A stretch of DNA of 64,000 nt from Burkholderiaceae bacterium (lineage in GTDB: Bacteria; Pseudomonadota; Gammaproteobacteria; Burkholderiales; Burkholderiaceae_B), in assembly GCA_023653055.1 (NCBI GenBank), contig JAMNXR010000010.1:1-64000 (forward strand), given 5' to 3'. Positions 1 to 8,938 of the stretch are shown here, piece by piece. The position numbers and the translations under genes were made by a program. Each line of letters begins with the position of its first letter. Position 1 is the stretch's first letter. The notes beneath the pieces were generated by a model. That model was not told where the DNA came from. It saw only the letters and a program-made list of their open reading frames with translations, and searched no databases.

Positions 1-28
1 TCTGAGCCAGGATCAAACTCTTCAGTTT
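1..28 (-). rRNA. rrs: 16S rRNA, 5' end only (partial)
   Basis: The first bases are the reverse complement of the universal 16S start (AGAGTTTGATCCTGGCTCAG). The mature 5' end should lie near base 28, by analogy with the E. coli 16S start. The gene is read leftward and leaves the window, so only the extreme 5' end is present. An rrn promoter and boxA-like element lie upstream at 252-451. Confidence 0.95.
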
Positions 29-422
29 AATCTCTGTATAAATCGTATTTCCTTGACCCAGGTTTCCCCAGGCCGGTTATACGTCGCTGCTCAAAGGAAG
101 TGAGGTTATTTATATCAAGCTTTAACACTCAATATACATTTCCAAACTTCTTTGTGAGCACTTGATTTCGTTTGCAATTGCTTGACCTGTTACAGCCAAA
201 CAACCTGCGACACTCATTCCAAGCGCCCACACTTATCGGTTGTCAAATTTTTAAAGAACAAGGTACCGCTTGTGCTGTAGTAAATTACCCTAAGGTTTTT
301 CACTATCTGCACACAACCTGTAGACATTTGGGTTTAATTTGGTCTTAAAAAGACTTTATTGCCGCGCTTGCTACTGACCGTTTGCTGCTTATTTTCTGCT
401 GTTTGTGCAGCAGAGAAACGAG
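29..422 (-). other. rrn leader region (no protein gene)
   Basis: This AT-rich stretch separates the rrn promoter from the 16S 5' end. It is the transcribed leader that normally carries the antitermination boxes and the 5' strand of the 16S processing stem. A boxA-like TGTTCTTTA is visible on the minus strand at 260-252. No convincing protein-coding frame is present. Confidence 0.75.
252..260 (-). promoter_or_regulatory. boxA-like antitermination element in the rrn leader
   Basis: On the minus strand the sequence reads TGTTCTTTA followed by an A-rich run. This closely resembles the boxA recognised by NusB/NusE in rRNA leaders (consensus TGCTCTTTA). Its place between the rrn promoter and the 16S start fits that role. 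nusB itself lies in this window near 25213-25665. Confidence 0.6.
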
Positions 423-451
423 ATTATGCACGTGTTTTTTGAGTGTGTCAA
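423..451 (-). promoter_or_regulatory. rrn promoter (sigma-70 type)
   Basis: On the minus strand a perfect -35 TTGACA (451-446) is followed, after 17 bp, by a -10 CATAAT (428-423). The DNA upstream of the -35 is strongly A/T-rich (about 455-490) and could serve as an UP element. It points at the 16S gene, which would give a leader of roughly 390 nt. Confidence 0.8.
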
Positions 452-492
452 ATCAAGCCTGCGGAAATATACGTAAAACTCAATTATTTTTT

Positions 493-1095
493 CTATTTCC
501 CACTTAATTTGGCCAAAAATTGTTTTTTAAACTTAGATACCTTGGGTGCAATCACCATTTGGCAGTAACCCTGCTCTGGATGTAGCGAAAAATAGTCTGC
601 GTGATATTGCTCCGCAGGCCAAAAAGTCGCCGAGGGTCTTATTTCAGTTGATATCGGACTTGCAAAGTGTTGACTCGAGTCCAATTCAGCAACGTATTGC
701 GTTGCAATCTCCTGCTGTTGCTGATTTTGACAAAAAATTGCAGATTGATATTGCGGACCTACATCATGTCCCTGTCTGCCAGGAGTTGTCGGATCATGCG
801 TTGCAAAGAAAACCTCCAATAATTCAGCATACGTCACAACACTTGGATCAAAGTCGATTTTGACGACCTCGATATGACCCGTTTGCTTGGCACAGACCTG
901 TTCATAAGTGGGATGGTCGATCTGACCCCCACAATAGCCGGACTGAACAGCATGTACGCCCCTCAAGGCTTTAAATACTGCCTCTGTGCACCAAAAACAC
1001 CCCCCACCAAAGACGGCTGATGTCAAACCTTCGGGAGCGGACTGAGAAAGCGACGGCTCTGTAGCGCGCGTGTTCGGCATAGATGACTGGCTCAT
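493..1095 (-). CDS. msrA: Peptide-methionine (S)-S-oxide reductase MsrA
   Basis: Reduces methionine-S-sulfoxide in proteins and free methionine, repairing oxidative damage in the cytoplasm. The catalytic GCFWC motif is at residues 32-36, with Cys33 the expected nucleophile. The family block around PTYEQVCAKQTGHIE follows at roughly residues 66-80. The start at 1095 is chosen because its ATG overlaps the stop of the upstream cytochrome gene (TAATG) and has an AAGGAAA ribosome site at good spacing. The frame is open 30 codons further up, but that stretch would lie inside the cytochrome gene and does not look like MsrA. About 200 aa, normal for the family. It is translationally coupled to the cytochrome c gene. 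Confidence 0.93.
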   Translation of the reverse strand: MSQSSMPNTRATEPSLSQSAPEGLTSAVFGGGCFWCTEAVFKALRGVHAVQSGYCGGQIDHPTYEQVCAKQTGHIEVVKIDFDPSVVTYAELLEVFFATHDPTTPGRQGHDVGPQYQSAIFCQNQQQQEIATQYVAELDSSQHFASPISTEIRPSATFWPAEQYHADYFSLHPEQGYCQMVIAPKVSKFKKQFLAKLSGK

Positions 1096-1484
1096 TACTG
1101 TTTCCTTAGCGTAAGAATCCATTGCGCCAGTTTTTCGGCATCTTGGTGATTCACTGACTGACCGGGCATTGGGACAGCCCCCCACTGCCCACGCCCACCC
1201 TTTTGAATGACCTGCACGAGATAAGGGACGGCATCACTCTTGTCGGCATGCCGCTGCGCAATCGCTCTGAATGAAGGGCCCACCCGTTTGTTGTCCACCT
1301 GATGGCAGCCAAGGCATGTGCGCGCCTTGGCCAGCGCGAGACCCTCTTCGAGCGTGAGCGGGGCGGGGCTACCCGCCGCCGCGCCACTACTAGGCTGAGC
1401 CAAGGCACTACTGCCGAGCATCAGCCCGCAGCACCATCCGAGCGCCGCAAGCACGCCACGGCAATCCTTACTCGTCAAAAGCAT
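1095..1484 (-). CDS. Small periplasmic class I cytochrome c (c-551/552-like)
   Basis: A 129-aa monohaem cytochrome. Residues 1-30 form a Sec signal peptide ending ALAQ. The haem site CLGCH is at residues 57-61 and a likely axial methionine is Met106 in VPMPGQ, as in c-551/c-552 electron carriers. It probably shuttles electrons in the periplasm; the redox partner is unknown. Its start overlaps the end of ilvD by 17 bp and its stop overlaps the msrA start by one base, so ilvD, the cytochrome and msrA probably share a transcript. Confidence 0.88.
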   Translation of the reverse strand: MLLTSKDCRGVLAALGWCCGLMLGSSALAQPSSGAAAGSPAPLTLEEGLALAKARTCLGCHQVDNKRVGPSFRAIAQRHADKSDAVPYLVQVIQKGGRGQWGAVPMPGQSVNHQDAEKLAQWILTLRKQ

Positions 1485-3153
1485 CCGTCACGGCTCCACG
1501 ACTGGCTGAACTCACCAAGCGACTGAGCTTGGCCAAGACACCACGCGCATAACGAGGCGCAGGCTGCTTCCATGTTTGACGACGCTTTTCAATTTCTGTC
1601 TCAGGCACATTCAGCTGCAAGAGCAACTGATGCGCATCAATCGTAATCGAGTCACCCTCACGTATGTGGGCAATCAACCCTCCGACAAAGGCCTCGGGTG
1701 AAACGTGCCCCACCACCATGCCCCACGTTCCCCCTGAGAAGCGACCGTCCGTAATCAAACCAACCGTTTCGCCCAAACCCTGCCCCACCAAGGCGGAGGT
1801 GGGTGACAACATTTCTCGCATACCAGGCCCGCCTTTAGGCCCCTCATAGCGAATCACCACCACGTCGCCGTGCTGGATCTTACGTTCCATGATCGCAGCC
1901 ATCGCATCATCTTCGGAATCGAATACCCGTGCAGGTCCCGTAATGACTGGGTTTTTCAGTCCAGTGATTTTTGCAACAGCGCCTTCGGGAGAAAGGTTGC
2001 CCTTCAAAATCGCTAGATGGCCTTGGGCATACATCGCATTGGGGATGTCACGAATCACGGTTTGACCCGCAGGCGGCTGATCCGGAACGTCCTTGAGAAT
2101 CTCAGCAATCGTCTTGCCGCTGATCGTCATGCAATCGCCGTGCAAGAGGCCTGCGTTGAGCAAAATTTTCATGACTTGAGGGATGCCGCCGGCACGATGC
2201 AGATCGACCGTCAAAAACTGTCCGGAGGGTTTCAAGTCACACAGCACGGGGACGCGCTTGCGCACTGTTTCAAAATCATCAATGGTCCATGGCACTTGCG
2301 CTGCATGTGCAATCGCTAAAAAGTGCAGCACGGCATTGGTTGAACCACCAATCGCCATAATGACGGATACTGCATTTTCGATCGACTTGCGCGTAATGAT
2401 GTCTCTCGGTTTGCGACCTTTACGCACCGCATCGACTAAGACACGCGCGGCTTCGGCGGCCATCGAAACGGCCTCGCCATCCTCGTTGGCCAAGGTGCTG
2501 GAGTAAGGCAGTGCCATGCCCATCGCTTCAAAAGAAGAGCTCATCGTGTTGGCGGTATACATGCCACCACAAGAACCTGAGCCAGGAATCGACTTTTGCT
2601 CAATCGCTTTAAAGTCTTCGGTGCTCATGCGGCCCATGGTGAACTCACCCACCGCCTCAAAAACCGACACGATATTCAAGTCGCGCCCTTTGTAAGAACC
2701 AGGCTTAATCGTGCCGCCATAAACATAAATGCCGGGAACATTGCATCGCGCCATGCCAATCATGCCGCCAGGCATATTCTTGTCACAGCCTCCCACCACC
2801 ACAACGCCATCCATCCACTGACCCATCACGGCAGTCTCGATACAGTCCGCAATCACTTCGCGCGAAACGAGAGAATATTTCATCCCCTCCGTTCCCATCG
2901 ACATCCCGTCAGAAATCGTTGGCACACCAAACACTTGCGGATTGGCCTTGGCTTCACGAATGGCAGCAATGGCGGCCTCCGTCAGCGGCTGCAATCCACT
3001 GTTACATGGCGTGATCGTAGAGTGACCATTCGCCACGCCGATCATTGGATTCGCAAAGTCAGTTTCTTTGTATCCCATGCCGTAATACATTGAACGGTTA
3101 GGCGCGCGCGTCACGCCTTCAGTAATATTTTTGGAGCGGTCGTTGTTTGCCAT
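1468..3153 (-). CDS. ilvD: Dihydroxy-acid dehydratase
   Basis: Dehydrates 2,3-dihydroxy-isovalerate and the methylvalerate homologue to 2-oxoacids in valine, isoleucine and leucine synthesis. The three cysteines expected to bind the Fe-S cluster are visible: Cys50 (TPCNSGL), Cys123 (GGCDKNMPG) and Cys195 ([14 protein letters not shown]). The usual start is the ATG at 3153 ([11 protein letters not shown]), giving 561 aa. The longer open frame to 3279 would run into lgt and lacks family similarity. It is divergent from lgt and is followed by the cytochrome c gene with a 17-bp overlap. Confidence 0.96.
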   Translation of the reverse strand: MANNDRSKNITEGVTRAPNRSMYYGMGYKETDFANPMIGVANGHSTITPCNSGLQPLTEAAIAAIREAKANPQVFGVPTISDGMSMGTEGMKYSLVSREVIADCIETAVMGQWMDGVVVVGGCDKNMPGGMIGMARCNVPGIYVYGGTIKPGSYKGRDLNIVSVFEAVGEFTMGRMSTEDFKAIEQKSIPGSGSCGGMYTANTMSSSFEAMGMALPYSSTLANEDGEAVSMAAEAARVLVDAVRKGRKPRDIITRKSIENAVSVIMAIGGSTNAVLHFLAIAHAAQVPWTIDDFETVRKRVPVLCDLKPSGQFLTVDLHRAGGIPQVMKILLNAGLLHGDCMTISGKTIAEILKDVPDQPPAGQTVIRDIPNAMYAQGHLAILKGNLSPEGAVAKITGLKNPVITGPARVFDSEDDAMAAIMERKIQHGDVVVIRYEGPKGGPGMREMLSPTSALVGQGLGETVGLITDGRFSGGTWGMVVGHVSPEAFVGGLIAHIREGDSITIDAHQLLLQLNVPETEIEKRRQTWKQPAPRYARGVLAKLSRLVSSASRGAVTDAFDE

Positions 3154-3219
3154 GAATAAACACCTGTCAGTGAAGTTTGCAACGGTTATTATCGGACATC
3201 TTTTGCTTGGTAGCTTGTG

Positions 3220-4005
3220 ATGCTGCAATTTCCTAATTTTGACCCAATTGCCATCCGTTTGGGGCCTGTGGCCATCCACTGGTATGGATTAATGTATTTG
3301 ACCGCCTTTGGCTCGGCCTGGCTCCTGGGTCGCTGGCGAATCAAACATCATAAAACAACGCTGACGATGCGGGATTTAGAAGACATCATCTTTTACGGTG
3401 TCTTGGCAGTGGTAGCTGGTGGCAGGCTTGGCTATGCCTTGTTTTACAAGCCAGCTTATTACTTGGCGCATCCCCTAGAGGTTTTTTACCTTTGGGAGGG
3501 CGGCATGTCTTTCCATGGGGGACTGATTGGCGTCACGCTCATGATGGTGTGGCTTGCACGCAGTCGTGGCTATCACTGGTTAAAGGTAACTGATTTTGTT
3601 GCGCCGCTCATCCCTTTTGGCTTGGCCACGGGGCGTTTAGGTAACTTTATCAACGGCGAACTTTGGGGTCGCGCCAGCACCTTACCTTGGGCCATGGTGT
3701 TTCCTCAAAGTGGCGACGGCGTGGCTCGGCATCCTTCTCAGCTTTATCAGCTCGGCTTAGAGGGGCTCACCCTATTTATATTGGTTTGGTGGTTTGCGAA
3801 TAAACCGCGTCCGCTCGGTCAGGTCACTGCCTTTTTTCTGATGGGATATGGCTTTTTCCGCTTTGTTGCCGAATTCGCACGCGAACCAGACAACTTCTTG
3901 GGACTGTTAGCGGCAGGGCTTTCAATGGGGCAGTGGCTTTCCATCCCCATGATTCTCTTTGGAGCCGCTCTTTTTACTTGGGCGGCCAAACAGCCTCGTA
4001 TTTAG
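3220..4005 (+). CDS. lgt: Phosphatidylglycerol--prolipoprotein diacylglyceryl transferase
   Basis: Inner-membrane enzyme that attaches diacylglycerol to the lipobox cysteine of prelipoproteins, the first step of lipoprotein maturation. About seven hydrophobic segments are seen. The HGG motif at residues 99-101 (MSFHGGLIG) and the Lgt signature [14 protein letters not shown] at about 138-151 are intact. A GTG at 3217 lies immediately before the ATG at 3220; either gives about 261 aa, the normal size. Substrates encoded here include Pal and LolB. An intrinsic terminator follows at 4019. Confidence 0.96.
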   Translation: MLQFPNFDPIAIRLGPVAIHWYGLMYLTAFGSAWLLGRWRIKHHKTTLTMRDLEDIIFYGVLAVVAGGRLGYALFYKPAYYLAHPLEVFYLWEGGMSFHGGLIGVTLMMVWLARSRGYHWLKVTDFVAPLIPFGLATGRLGNFINGELWGRASTLPWAMVFPQSGDGVARHPSQLYQLGLEGLTLFILVWWFANKPRPLGQVTAFFLMGYGFFRFVAEFAREPDNFLGLLAAGLSMGQWLSIPMILFGAALFTWAAKQPRI

Positions 4006-4018
4006 AAAATTACGCACA

Positions 4019-4053
4019 TAAAAAAGCCTGCCGGAAAATGGCAGGCTTTTTCA
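4019..4053. terminator. Bidirectional intrinsic terminator between lgt and 6S RNA
   Basis: The stem AAAGCCTGCC (4023-4032) pairs with GGCAGGCTTT (4040-4049). Runs of A before and T after the stem let it work on both strands. It would end lgt on the plus strand and the 6S RNA/zapA transcript on the minus strand. Confidence 0.85.
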
Positions 4054-4058
4054 ATAAA

Positions 4059-4238
4059 TGCCCCGCTTGTGCCGTTAAGGCCGGCATCTCGAACCTAAGG
4101 TTCAAGTTGGCCACGATCTGCTTGATTTCGAGCGCATCTGACTAGAGACGCGCATTCCCATCGAGCTATCCTGCGACCTGAATATGCCAAAGCATTGGTT
4201 CTGAGAATATATGACCTTTCACGAACACAGCAGGGACA
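4059..4238 (-). ncRNA. ssrS: 6S RNA
   Basis: Read on the minus strand, this 180-nt gap lies directly downstream of zapA, the standard proteobacterial position of the 6S RNA gene. The 5' segment TGTCCC..TGTGTT pairs with the 3' segment GGCACA..GGGGCA, forming the closing stem that sets the ends used here. The 3' half holds CTTGAACC-TTAGGTTCGAG and then a GGCATCTCG-like region, similar to that part of E. coli 6S RNA. 6S RNA binds sigma-70 RNA polymerase as a promoter mimic in stationary phase. The ends are inferred from pairing, not mapped. Confidence 0.82.
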
Positions 4239-4263
4239 AACTTTTGTCTCGGCGAAGACTCAA

Positions 4264-4593
4264 TTAACGCGGTTTAACCGAACGATTCGGTGCGACAGTC
4301 GTTAAAGCTTCGTCAAGCATTGCGTTCATTGCATCAATTCTACGCTTGAAGTCACCAACCGCCAAACCGCCGAGTGGACCATCCGGTGCGCGCACGGATA
4401 AAAGCTCAACCGCGATTTGAATAGCTGCCATCACCGCGATCCGCTCATTGCCAGAAACCTTACCGGTGCCCTGTATACGACCGGCAAGTTGGCTCACGTG
4501 TTGAGCTGCGGCAGACAGAGCCTGCTTTTCCTCGGGCGGGCATGACAGAGAATAGTCGCGCCCTAAAATAGAAATATCGACGCGCTCCATCAT
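4264..4593 (-). CDS. zapA: Cell division protein ZapA
   Basis: A 109-aa ZapA. These small proteins bind and cross-link FtsZ protofilaments at mid-cell. The N-terminal beta part (VDISILGRDYSLSCPPEE) and the following helices with NERIAVMAAIQIAVELL match the family. Its ATG overlaps the stop of the upstream coiled-coil gene (ATGA), so the two are translationally coupled. 6S RNA follows, the conserved zapA-ssrS arrangement. Confidence 0.92.
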   Translation of the reverse strand: MMERVDISILGRDYSLSCPPEEKQALSAAAQHVSQLAGRIQGTGKVSGNERIAVMAAIQIAVELLSVRAPDGPLGGLAVGDFKRRIDAMNAMLDEALTTVAPNRSVKPR

Positions 4594-4973
4594 TGCTGCT
4601 CCTCGGTCTGTGTGGCACCTGGCAAGCGCTCGAGCACCGCATCAATCCGTTGACGCGCTTGTGCAGTCACATCACGCAAAGCTGTGACTTCCTTGTCACG
4701 GGCAGCAAGTTGTGCCTGGAGCGTTTGATGCTCCTGCCTGAACAAATCCAAAGATCCTTGTAAAACATCGCGCTCTGAAGAGGCGGTCTGCGCTTGACGA
4801 CTCAACACTTGTGCCTGCGTGCCTTCTTGGGCAAGTTGCGCCCGTAAGGTGTCGCGTTCAGCCTCGGCCTGGGCGAGACGCGCCTGCAAAGCGGTCTGCT
4901 CAGCAAATAGTTGCTGGGTGTAGGCGAGTAATTTCGCCAAGCGTGTGGAAAGGTGATCGAGGTCTTCAAGCAT
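4590..4973 (-). CDS. Small coiled-coil protein upstream of zapA (ZapB/TIGR02449-like)
   Basis: A 127-aa protein that is almost entirely predicted coiled coil (LEDLDHLSTRLAKLLAYTQQ, then repeated QAxLAQAE heptads), with no membrane segment. Similar short coiled-coil genes precede zapA in many beta- and gammaproteobacteria and are thought to be cell-division factors like ZapB. That role is inferred from position and shape. The start at 4973 is chosen because the preceding 20 codons of open frame lack coiled-coil character. It overlaps zapA by 4 bp. Confidence 0.78.
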   Translation of the reverse strand: MLEDLDHLSTRLAKLLAYTQQLFAEQTALQARLAQAEAERDTLRAQLAQEGTQAQVLSRQAQTASSERDVLQGSLDLFRQEHQTLQAQLAARDKEVTALRDVTAQARQRIDAVLERLPGATQTEEQQ

Positions 4974-5386
4974 ACCGATATCGTAAAGCAAAAATAGACA
5001 AGCAAATTGATTCATCACCAACATCGATGACAAACGGATGTTAATTTTTTAAATATGACAAAAAAATGTCAGCCTGCATTCAGTTTCGCATGCTAGCAAA
5101 CTAAAAATTATGCAAAAAACAAGGGTCTCTCATCAAATAGATCATGACTTTGAAACTTTACGACAAAACGACTTAGGTTTTACCCTTTTTTTAGGGAAAA
5201 CCCCATCAAAAATTGCACGCTTTTGAGTTTGCTTTGGCCTTACTCTCCTTTACCATGCAGTCCGTGATGACCTCTTAACGTAAAAAGTTTTAAGAGCGCA
5301 TCGATTGTCTGTGACGCATCATTTTTTAATGCGTCCTTTTATTTCACAAAACAATTATCAGCAGCGTAGTCAAGGAGCTTGTCACC
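4974..5386. other. Intergenic region between the zapA operon and tctB (no gene seen)
   Basis: A 413-bp A/T-rich gap between divergent operons. It must carry promoters for both, but I could not pick out a convincing -35/-10 pair. The only clear structure is the hairpin at 5313-5340. No ORF here resembles a protein. Confidence 0.6.
5313..5340 (+). terminator. Terminator-like hairpin upstream of tctB
   Basis: The stem GACGCAT (5313-5319) pairs with ATGCGTC (5329-5335) and is followed by CTTTTATTT. It lies 47 bp before the tctB start on the same strand. It could be a leader terminator/attenuator or the end of a short upstream transcript. The stem is only 7 bp. Confidence 0.45.
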
Positions 5387-5851
5387 ATGCAGGTTAGAAA
5401 CAAACAGAACTTCTGGTCGGGGGTGATGTTCATCGTCCTAGGCGCAGCGTTCGCTTGGAAATCCACCGAATACTCGATGGGTACAGCCGCGCGAATGGGT
5501 CCCGGCTATTTCCCTTTCTGGCTGGGCGTCCTCATGGCGATTCTCGGTGCAATTATTTTGCTGACATCTTTACGTCCCAAAGCAGAGATAACAGAGATCA
5601 CAAAATTTGACTTTAAAAGCGTTGCGATCATTACCGCCTCTGTCCTCGTATTTGCGTTCTTACTCCAGCCAGCGGGTTTGATTATTTCTATGCTGGTGTT
5701 GGTGCTCATTAGTGCCGCCGCCGCCCACGATAACAACTGGAAAGTGACGATTGCGAATGCAATTTTCCTCGCTGTCCTCTGTTACTTGGCTTTCATTGTT
5801 GGTCTCAAGTTGGTGTTCCCGATTTGGCCCGCATTTCTCGGCATGAACTAA
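5387..5851 (+). CDS. tctB: Tripartite tricarboxylate transporter, small membrane subunit TctB
   Basis: A 154-aa protein with four hydrophobic segments, the TctB layout. With TctA and a periplasmic binding protein (TctC) it imports carboxylates such as citrate using an ion gradient. An AAGGAG ribosome site precedes the ATG. tctA follows after 13 bp. No tctC is present in this operon, so the complex probably uses a binding protein encoded elsewhere. Confidence 0.9.
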   Translation: MQVRNKQNFWSGVMFIVLGAAFAWKSTEYSMGTAARMGPGYFPFWLGVLMAILGAIILLTSLRPKAEITEITKFDFKSVAIITASVLVFAFLLQPAGLIISMLVLVLISAAAAHDNNWKVTIANAIFLAVLCYLAFIVGLKLVFPIWPAFLGMN

Positions 5852-5864
5852 GGAGCACGGATTC

Positions 5865-7364
5865 ATGGACTTAATCAATAACTTGATGATTGGTTTTGGG
5901 GTGGCATTCACACCTGAAAACCTTGCATATGCATTCTTAGGCTGTTTGCTGGGCACTTTGGTGGGCGTTTTGCCTGGCCTCGGTCCTGTGCCAACAATCG
6001 CCATGTTGCTGCCAATCACCTACGTCTTGCCTCCGATTGCGGGCTTGATCATGTTGGCCGGTATTTATTACGGCACACAGTATGGTGGTTCAACCACTGC
6101 AATTTTGGTGAACCTGCCGGGTGAAACCTCTGCGGTGGTGACGGTGCTCGATGGACACGCGATGGCCAAAAATGGTCGAGCGGGTGCGGCACTGGCAATT
6201 GCTGCGCTGGGTTCGTTCTTTGCCGGCAGCGTGGCCACACTCCTGATTGCTGCCTTTGCACCTCCGCTCGCTGAGTTAGCGTTTAAATTCGGCCCTGCGG
6301 AATACTTCTCGCTGATGGTGCTAGGTCTGGTAGGCGCGGTTGTGTTGGCCTCTGGCTCCTTGATCAAAGCGATTGCGATGATTTTGCTTGGTTTGTTGCT
6401 GGGTATGGTCGGCACAGACGTTAACTCGGGCGTTGCCCGCTTTGACTTCGGTATCCCCGAACTTCAGGACGGCGTTGGTTTTGCGATCGTGGCAATGGGC
6501 GTGTTCGGCTTTACCGAAATCATGACCAACCTCGAGCAGAAAGAAAACCGCGTTGAGGTGGACTCTAAAATCGGTTCGCTCTATCCAAATAAGAAAGAGT
6601 TTCAAGAGTCCTGGCCTGCAGTCATTCGCGGCACAGCTGTTGGTTCAGTGTTGGGTATCTTGCCAGGTGGCGGCGCAGTTTTGTCATCATTTGCTTCCTA
6701 CACAATCGAAAAGAAACTTTCTAAAAATCCAGAACGCTTCGGTAAAGGTCACCCTGCTGGTTTGGCAGGTCCTGAGTCAGCGAACAACGCTGGTGCACAG
6801 ACCTCGTTTATTCCTCTGTTGACACTCGGAATTCCAGGCAACGCTGTGATGGCACTGATGGTTGGTGCAATGACCATTCACAACATTCAGCCAGGCCCTC
6901 AAGTGATGACCAGTCACCCACAGCTCTTCTGGGGTCTGATCGCTTCAATGTGGATCGGCAACTTGATGTTGGTCGTATTGAACCTACCGTTGATCGGTAT
7001 CTGGATCAAGCTCTTAACAGTGCCTTACCGTGTGCTGTACCCCGCCATTCTGTTGTTCTGCACAATCGGGGTGTATTCACTGAACTACAACATCTTTGAT
7101 ATCTTAATCACGGCGTTGTTTGGCATCATTGGATATGTGTGGTCTAAACTCAAATGCGAAGGCGCGCCTCTGCTGTTGGGTCTGGTGCTGGGACCGCTGA
7201 TGGAAGAAAACTTCCGGCGAGCCTTACTCCTGTCTCGCGGTAACTTCATGACTTTCCTTGAGCGTCCTTTGTCAGCCTCACTGCTGGGCGTTGCAGCACT
7301 GCTCGTGATCATCATTTCTCTGCCTTCCCTCAAAAAGAAGCGCGAGATCTTCGAGGAAACTTAA
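5865..7364 (+). CDS. tctA: Tripartite tricarboxylate transporter, large membrane subunit TctA
   Basis: A 499-aa polytopic membrane protein of the TctA family, the ion-coupled channel subunit. Two inverted-repeat-like Gly/Pro motifs typical of the family are visible: GVLPGLGPVPT near residue 35 and GILPGGGAVLSS near residue 265. The conserved GPESANNAGAQTSFIPLLTL block follows. AAGGAG precedes the ATG. The downstream dehydrogenase starts 3 bp after the stop. Confidence 0.94.
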   Translation: MDLINNLMIGFGVAFTPENLAYAFLGCLLGTLVGVLPGLGPVPTIAMLLPITYVLPPIAGLIMLAGIYYGTQYGGSTTAILVNLPGETSAVVTVLDGHAMAKNGRAGAALAIAALGSFFAGSVATLLIAAFAPPLAELAFKFGPAEYFSLMVLGLVGAVVLASGSLIKAIAMILLGLLLGMVGTDVNSGVARFDFGIPELQDGVGFAIVAMGVFGFTEIMTNLEQKENRVEVDSKIGSLYPNKKEFQESWPAVIRGTAVGSVLGILPGGGAVLSSFASYTIEKKLSKNPERFGKGHPAGLAGPESANNAGAQTSFIPLLTLGIPGNAVMALMVGAMTIHNIQPGPQVMTSHPQLFWGLIASMWIGNLMLVVLNLPLIGIWIKLLTVPYRVLYPAILLFCTIGVYSLNYNIFDILITALFGIIGYVWSKLKCEGAPLLLGLVLGPLMEENFRRALLLSRGNFMTFLERPLSASLLGVAALLVIIISLPSLKKKREIFEET

Positions 7365-7367
7365 ATC

Positions 7368-8270
7368 GTGGCATCGATCAACAGCAAAACCTACGAAGTC
7401 TCTGCCCCCCGTAAAGTCGCTTTTCTGGGCTTGGGGGTGATGGGTCTGCCAATGGCAGGTCATCTGGCAAAGGCAGGTCATCACGTCACGGTCTACAACC
7501 GCAATGCTCAAAAGGCACAAGCCTGGGTCAATGAGTTTGGGGGTCGTGCCTGCGCAACCCCTCGTGAAGCGGCGAGTGGCGCGGAGATCGTTTTTTCCTG
7601 CGTTGGAAATGACGACGACTTACGTAGTGTTGTGCTGGGTGATCAAGGTGCGTTTGCGGGCATGCAGGCAGGGGCGACGTATGTCGACCATACAACGGCA
7701 TCTGCCTCTGTTGCACGTGAAATGCATGCTGTTGCGCAAAGCAAATCGATTAAGTTCATCGACGCGCCTGTATCGGGCGGCCAAGCTGGCGCGGTCAACG
7801 GTATGTTGACGGTTATGTGCGGTGGTGATGCCGCTGACTTTGCACACGTGCGCGATGTCATCGCGGTCATGGCGCGAGCCGTGACCTTAGTGGGCCCTGT
7901 TGGTGCGGGTCAGCTGGCCAAGATGGTTAATCAGATCTGTATCGCAGGTGTCGTTCAAGGCTTGTCTGAGGGCATCGCCTTTGGTCAGGCTGCTGGCTTG
8001 GACATGAAGCAAGTCCTTGATGTCATCAACAAAGGCGCAGCCCAAAGTTGGCAGATGGAAAATCGTGGCAACACCATGGTGGACGATCAGTTTGAATTTG
8101 GCTTTGCTGTCGATTGGATGCGCAAGGATTTAAGTCTGGTACTGGACGAAGCCCGACGCAACGGTGCCCGTGTTCCTGTGACGGCCTTGGTCGATCAGTT
8201 TTATGCGGATGTCCAACAAATGGGCGGCGCGCGCTGGGATACGTCTAGCTTGATTAAGCGATTGAAATAA
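7368..8270 (+). CDS. NAD(P)-dependent beta-hydroxyacid dehydrogenase (3-hydroxyisobutyrate DH / tartronate semialdehyde reductase family)
   Basis: A 300-aa member of the HIBADH/GarR family. It has an N-terminal Rossmann motif FLGLGVMGLPMAGHLAKAGH (from about residue 19), the substrate loop DAPVSGGQAGA and the catalytic-lysine region QLAKMVNQI. It begins with GTG 3 bp after tctA, with GAGGAA as ribosome site. Family members reversibly oxidise 3-hydroxyacids; the substrate here is not readable. Tight coupling to a carboxylate transporter suggests it acts on the imported compound or a product. Confidence 0.87.
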   Translation: MASINSKTYEVSAPRKVAFLGLGVMGLPMAGHLAKAGHHVTVYNRNAQKAQAWVNEFGGRACATPREAASGAEIVFSCVGNDDDLRSVVLGDQGAFAGMQAGATYVDHTTASASVAREMHAVAQSKSIKFIDAPVSGGQAGAVNGMLTVMCGGDAADFAHVRDVIAVMARAVTLVGPVGAGQLAKMVNQICIAGVVQGLSEGIAFGQAAGLDMKQVLDVINKGAAQSWQMENRGNTMVDDQFEFGFAVDWMRKDLSLVLDEARRNGARVPVTALVDQFYADVQQMGGARWDTSSLIKRLK

Positions 8271-8298
8271 ATAGTTTCTACGTTTTTATGCAATCTAC

Positions 8299-8331
8299 AT
8301 GACGCTTAATTGTTTAAGCGTCATTTTTTTG
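8299..8331 (+). terminator. Intrinsic terminator after the tctBA-dehydrogenase operon
   Basis: The stem ATGACGCTTAA (8299-8309) pairs with TTAAGCGTCAT (8314-8324), followed by a run of T to 8330. The T-tail serves the plus strand. The right arm overlaps the last codons of the convergent rppH gene, whose stop is at 8314. Confidence 0.88.
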
Positions 8332-8853
8332 CTCACTGCATTCCACCGACGCGACTGCGTCACCGCGGGACTCTTGGCCACGCTTAAAAATGAGGGGCGA
8401 TAGTTCATTGAGCGCTTGCGTGTAGACCTCACGCTTGAAATCAATCACTGCGTCGAGCGACACCCAATAATGACTCCAACGCCAGGCATCAAACTCGGGG
8501 TGTTGGGTCGCTCTCAGTTTGACGTCTATGTCGCGCCCAAGCATACGCAGCAAAAACCAAATCTGTTTTTGCCCTCTGTAATGCCCGCGCGACTCTCTAC
8601 GGATAAAGGTATCCGGCACGTCGTAACGCAACCACTCTCTTGTGCGTCCCAAAATACGGACATGATCGGGTTGGAGACCGACCTCTTCGTGGAGCTCGCG
8701 AAACATGGCTTGAACTGGGCTTTCGCCGTGTTTAATACCACCCTGAGGGAACTGCCAAGCATGTTCCCTGATACGCTTACCCCAAAAGACCTCATTTTTT
8801 TGATTAACGAGGATGATTCCGACGTTAGGACGGTAGCCTTCGCGATCAAGCAT
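8314..8853 (-). CDS. rppH: RNA pyrophosphohydrolase (Nudix)
   Basis: Removes pyrophosphate from the 5' end of mRNAs and so triggers RNase E-dependent decay. The N-terminus [17 protein letters not shown] and the Nudix box ([23 protein letters not shown] core) match RppH/NudH. The start at 8853 is chosen over 8874 because it gives the conserved N-terminus and has a GGGAG ribosome site. 179 aa. It is divergent from proS. Confidence 0.94.
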   Translation of the reverse strand: MLDREGYRPNVGIILVNQKNEVFWGKRIREHAWQFPQGGIKHGESPVQAMFRELHEEVGLQPDHVRILGRTREWLRYDVPDTFIRRESRGHYRGQKQIWFLLRMLGRDIDVKLRATQHPEFDAWRWSHYWVSLDAVIDFKREVYTQALNELSPLIFKRGQESRGDAVASVECSEQKNDA

Positions 8854-8938
8854 GGCCACTCCCAGCGAATTCAATACAATTGCATTTAATTATACGTACC
8901 TGTTGGGCAATTTGCCCTAATAAATTTTTCAGCAAATC

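Noticed and set aside
2596-3093. 165-aa plus-strand ORF opposite ilvD
   Set aside because: Antisense shadow of a conserved gene; rich in His/Arg, without recognisable motifs.
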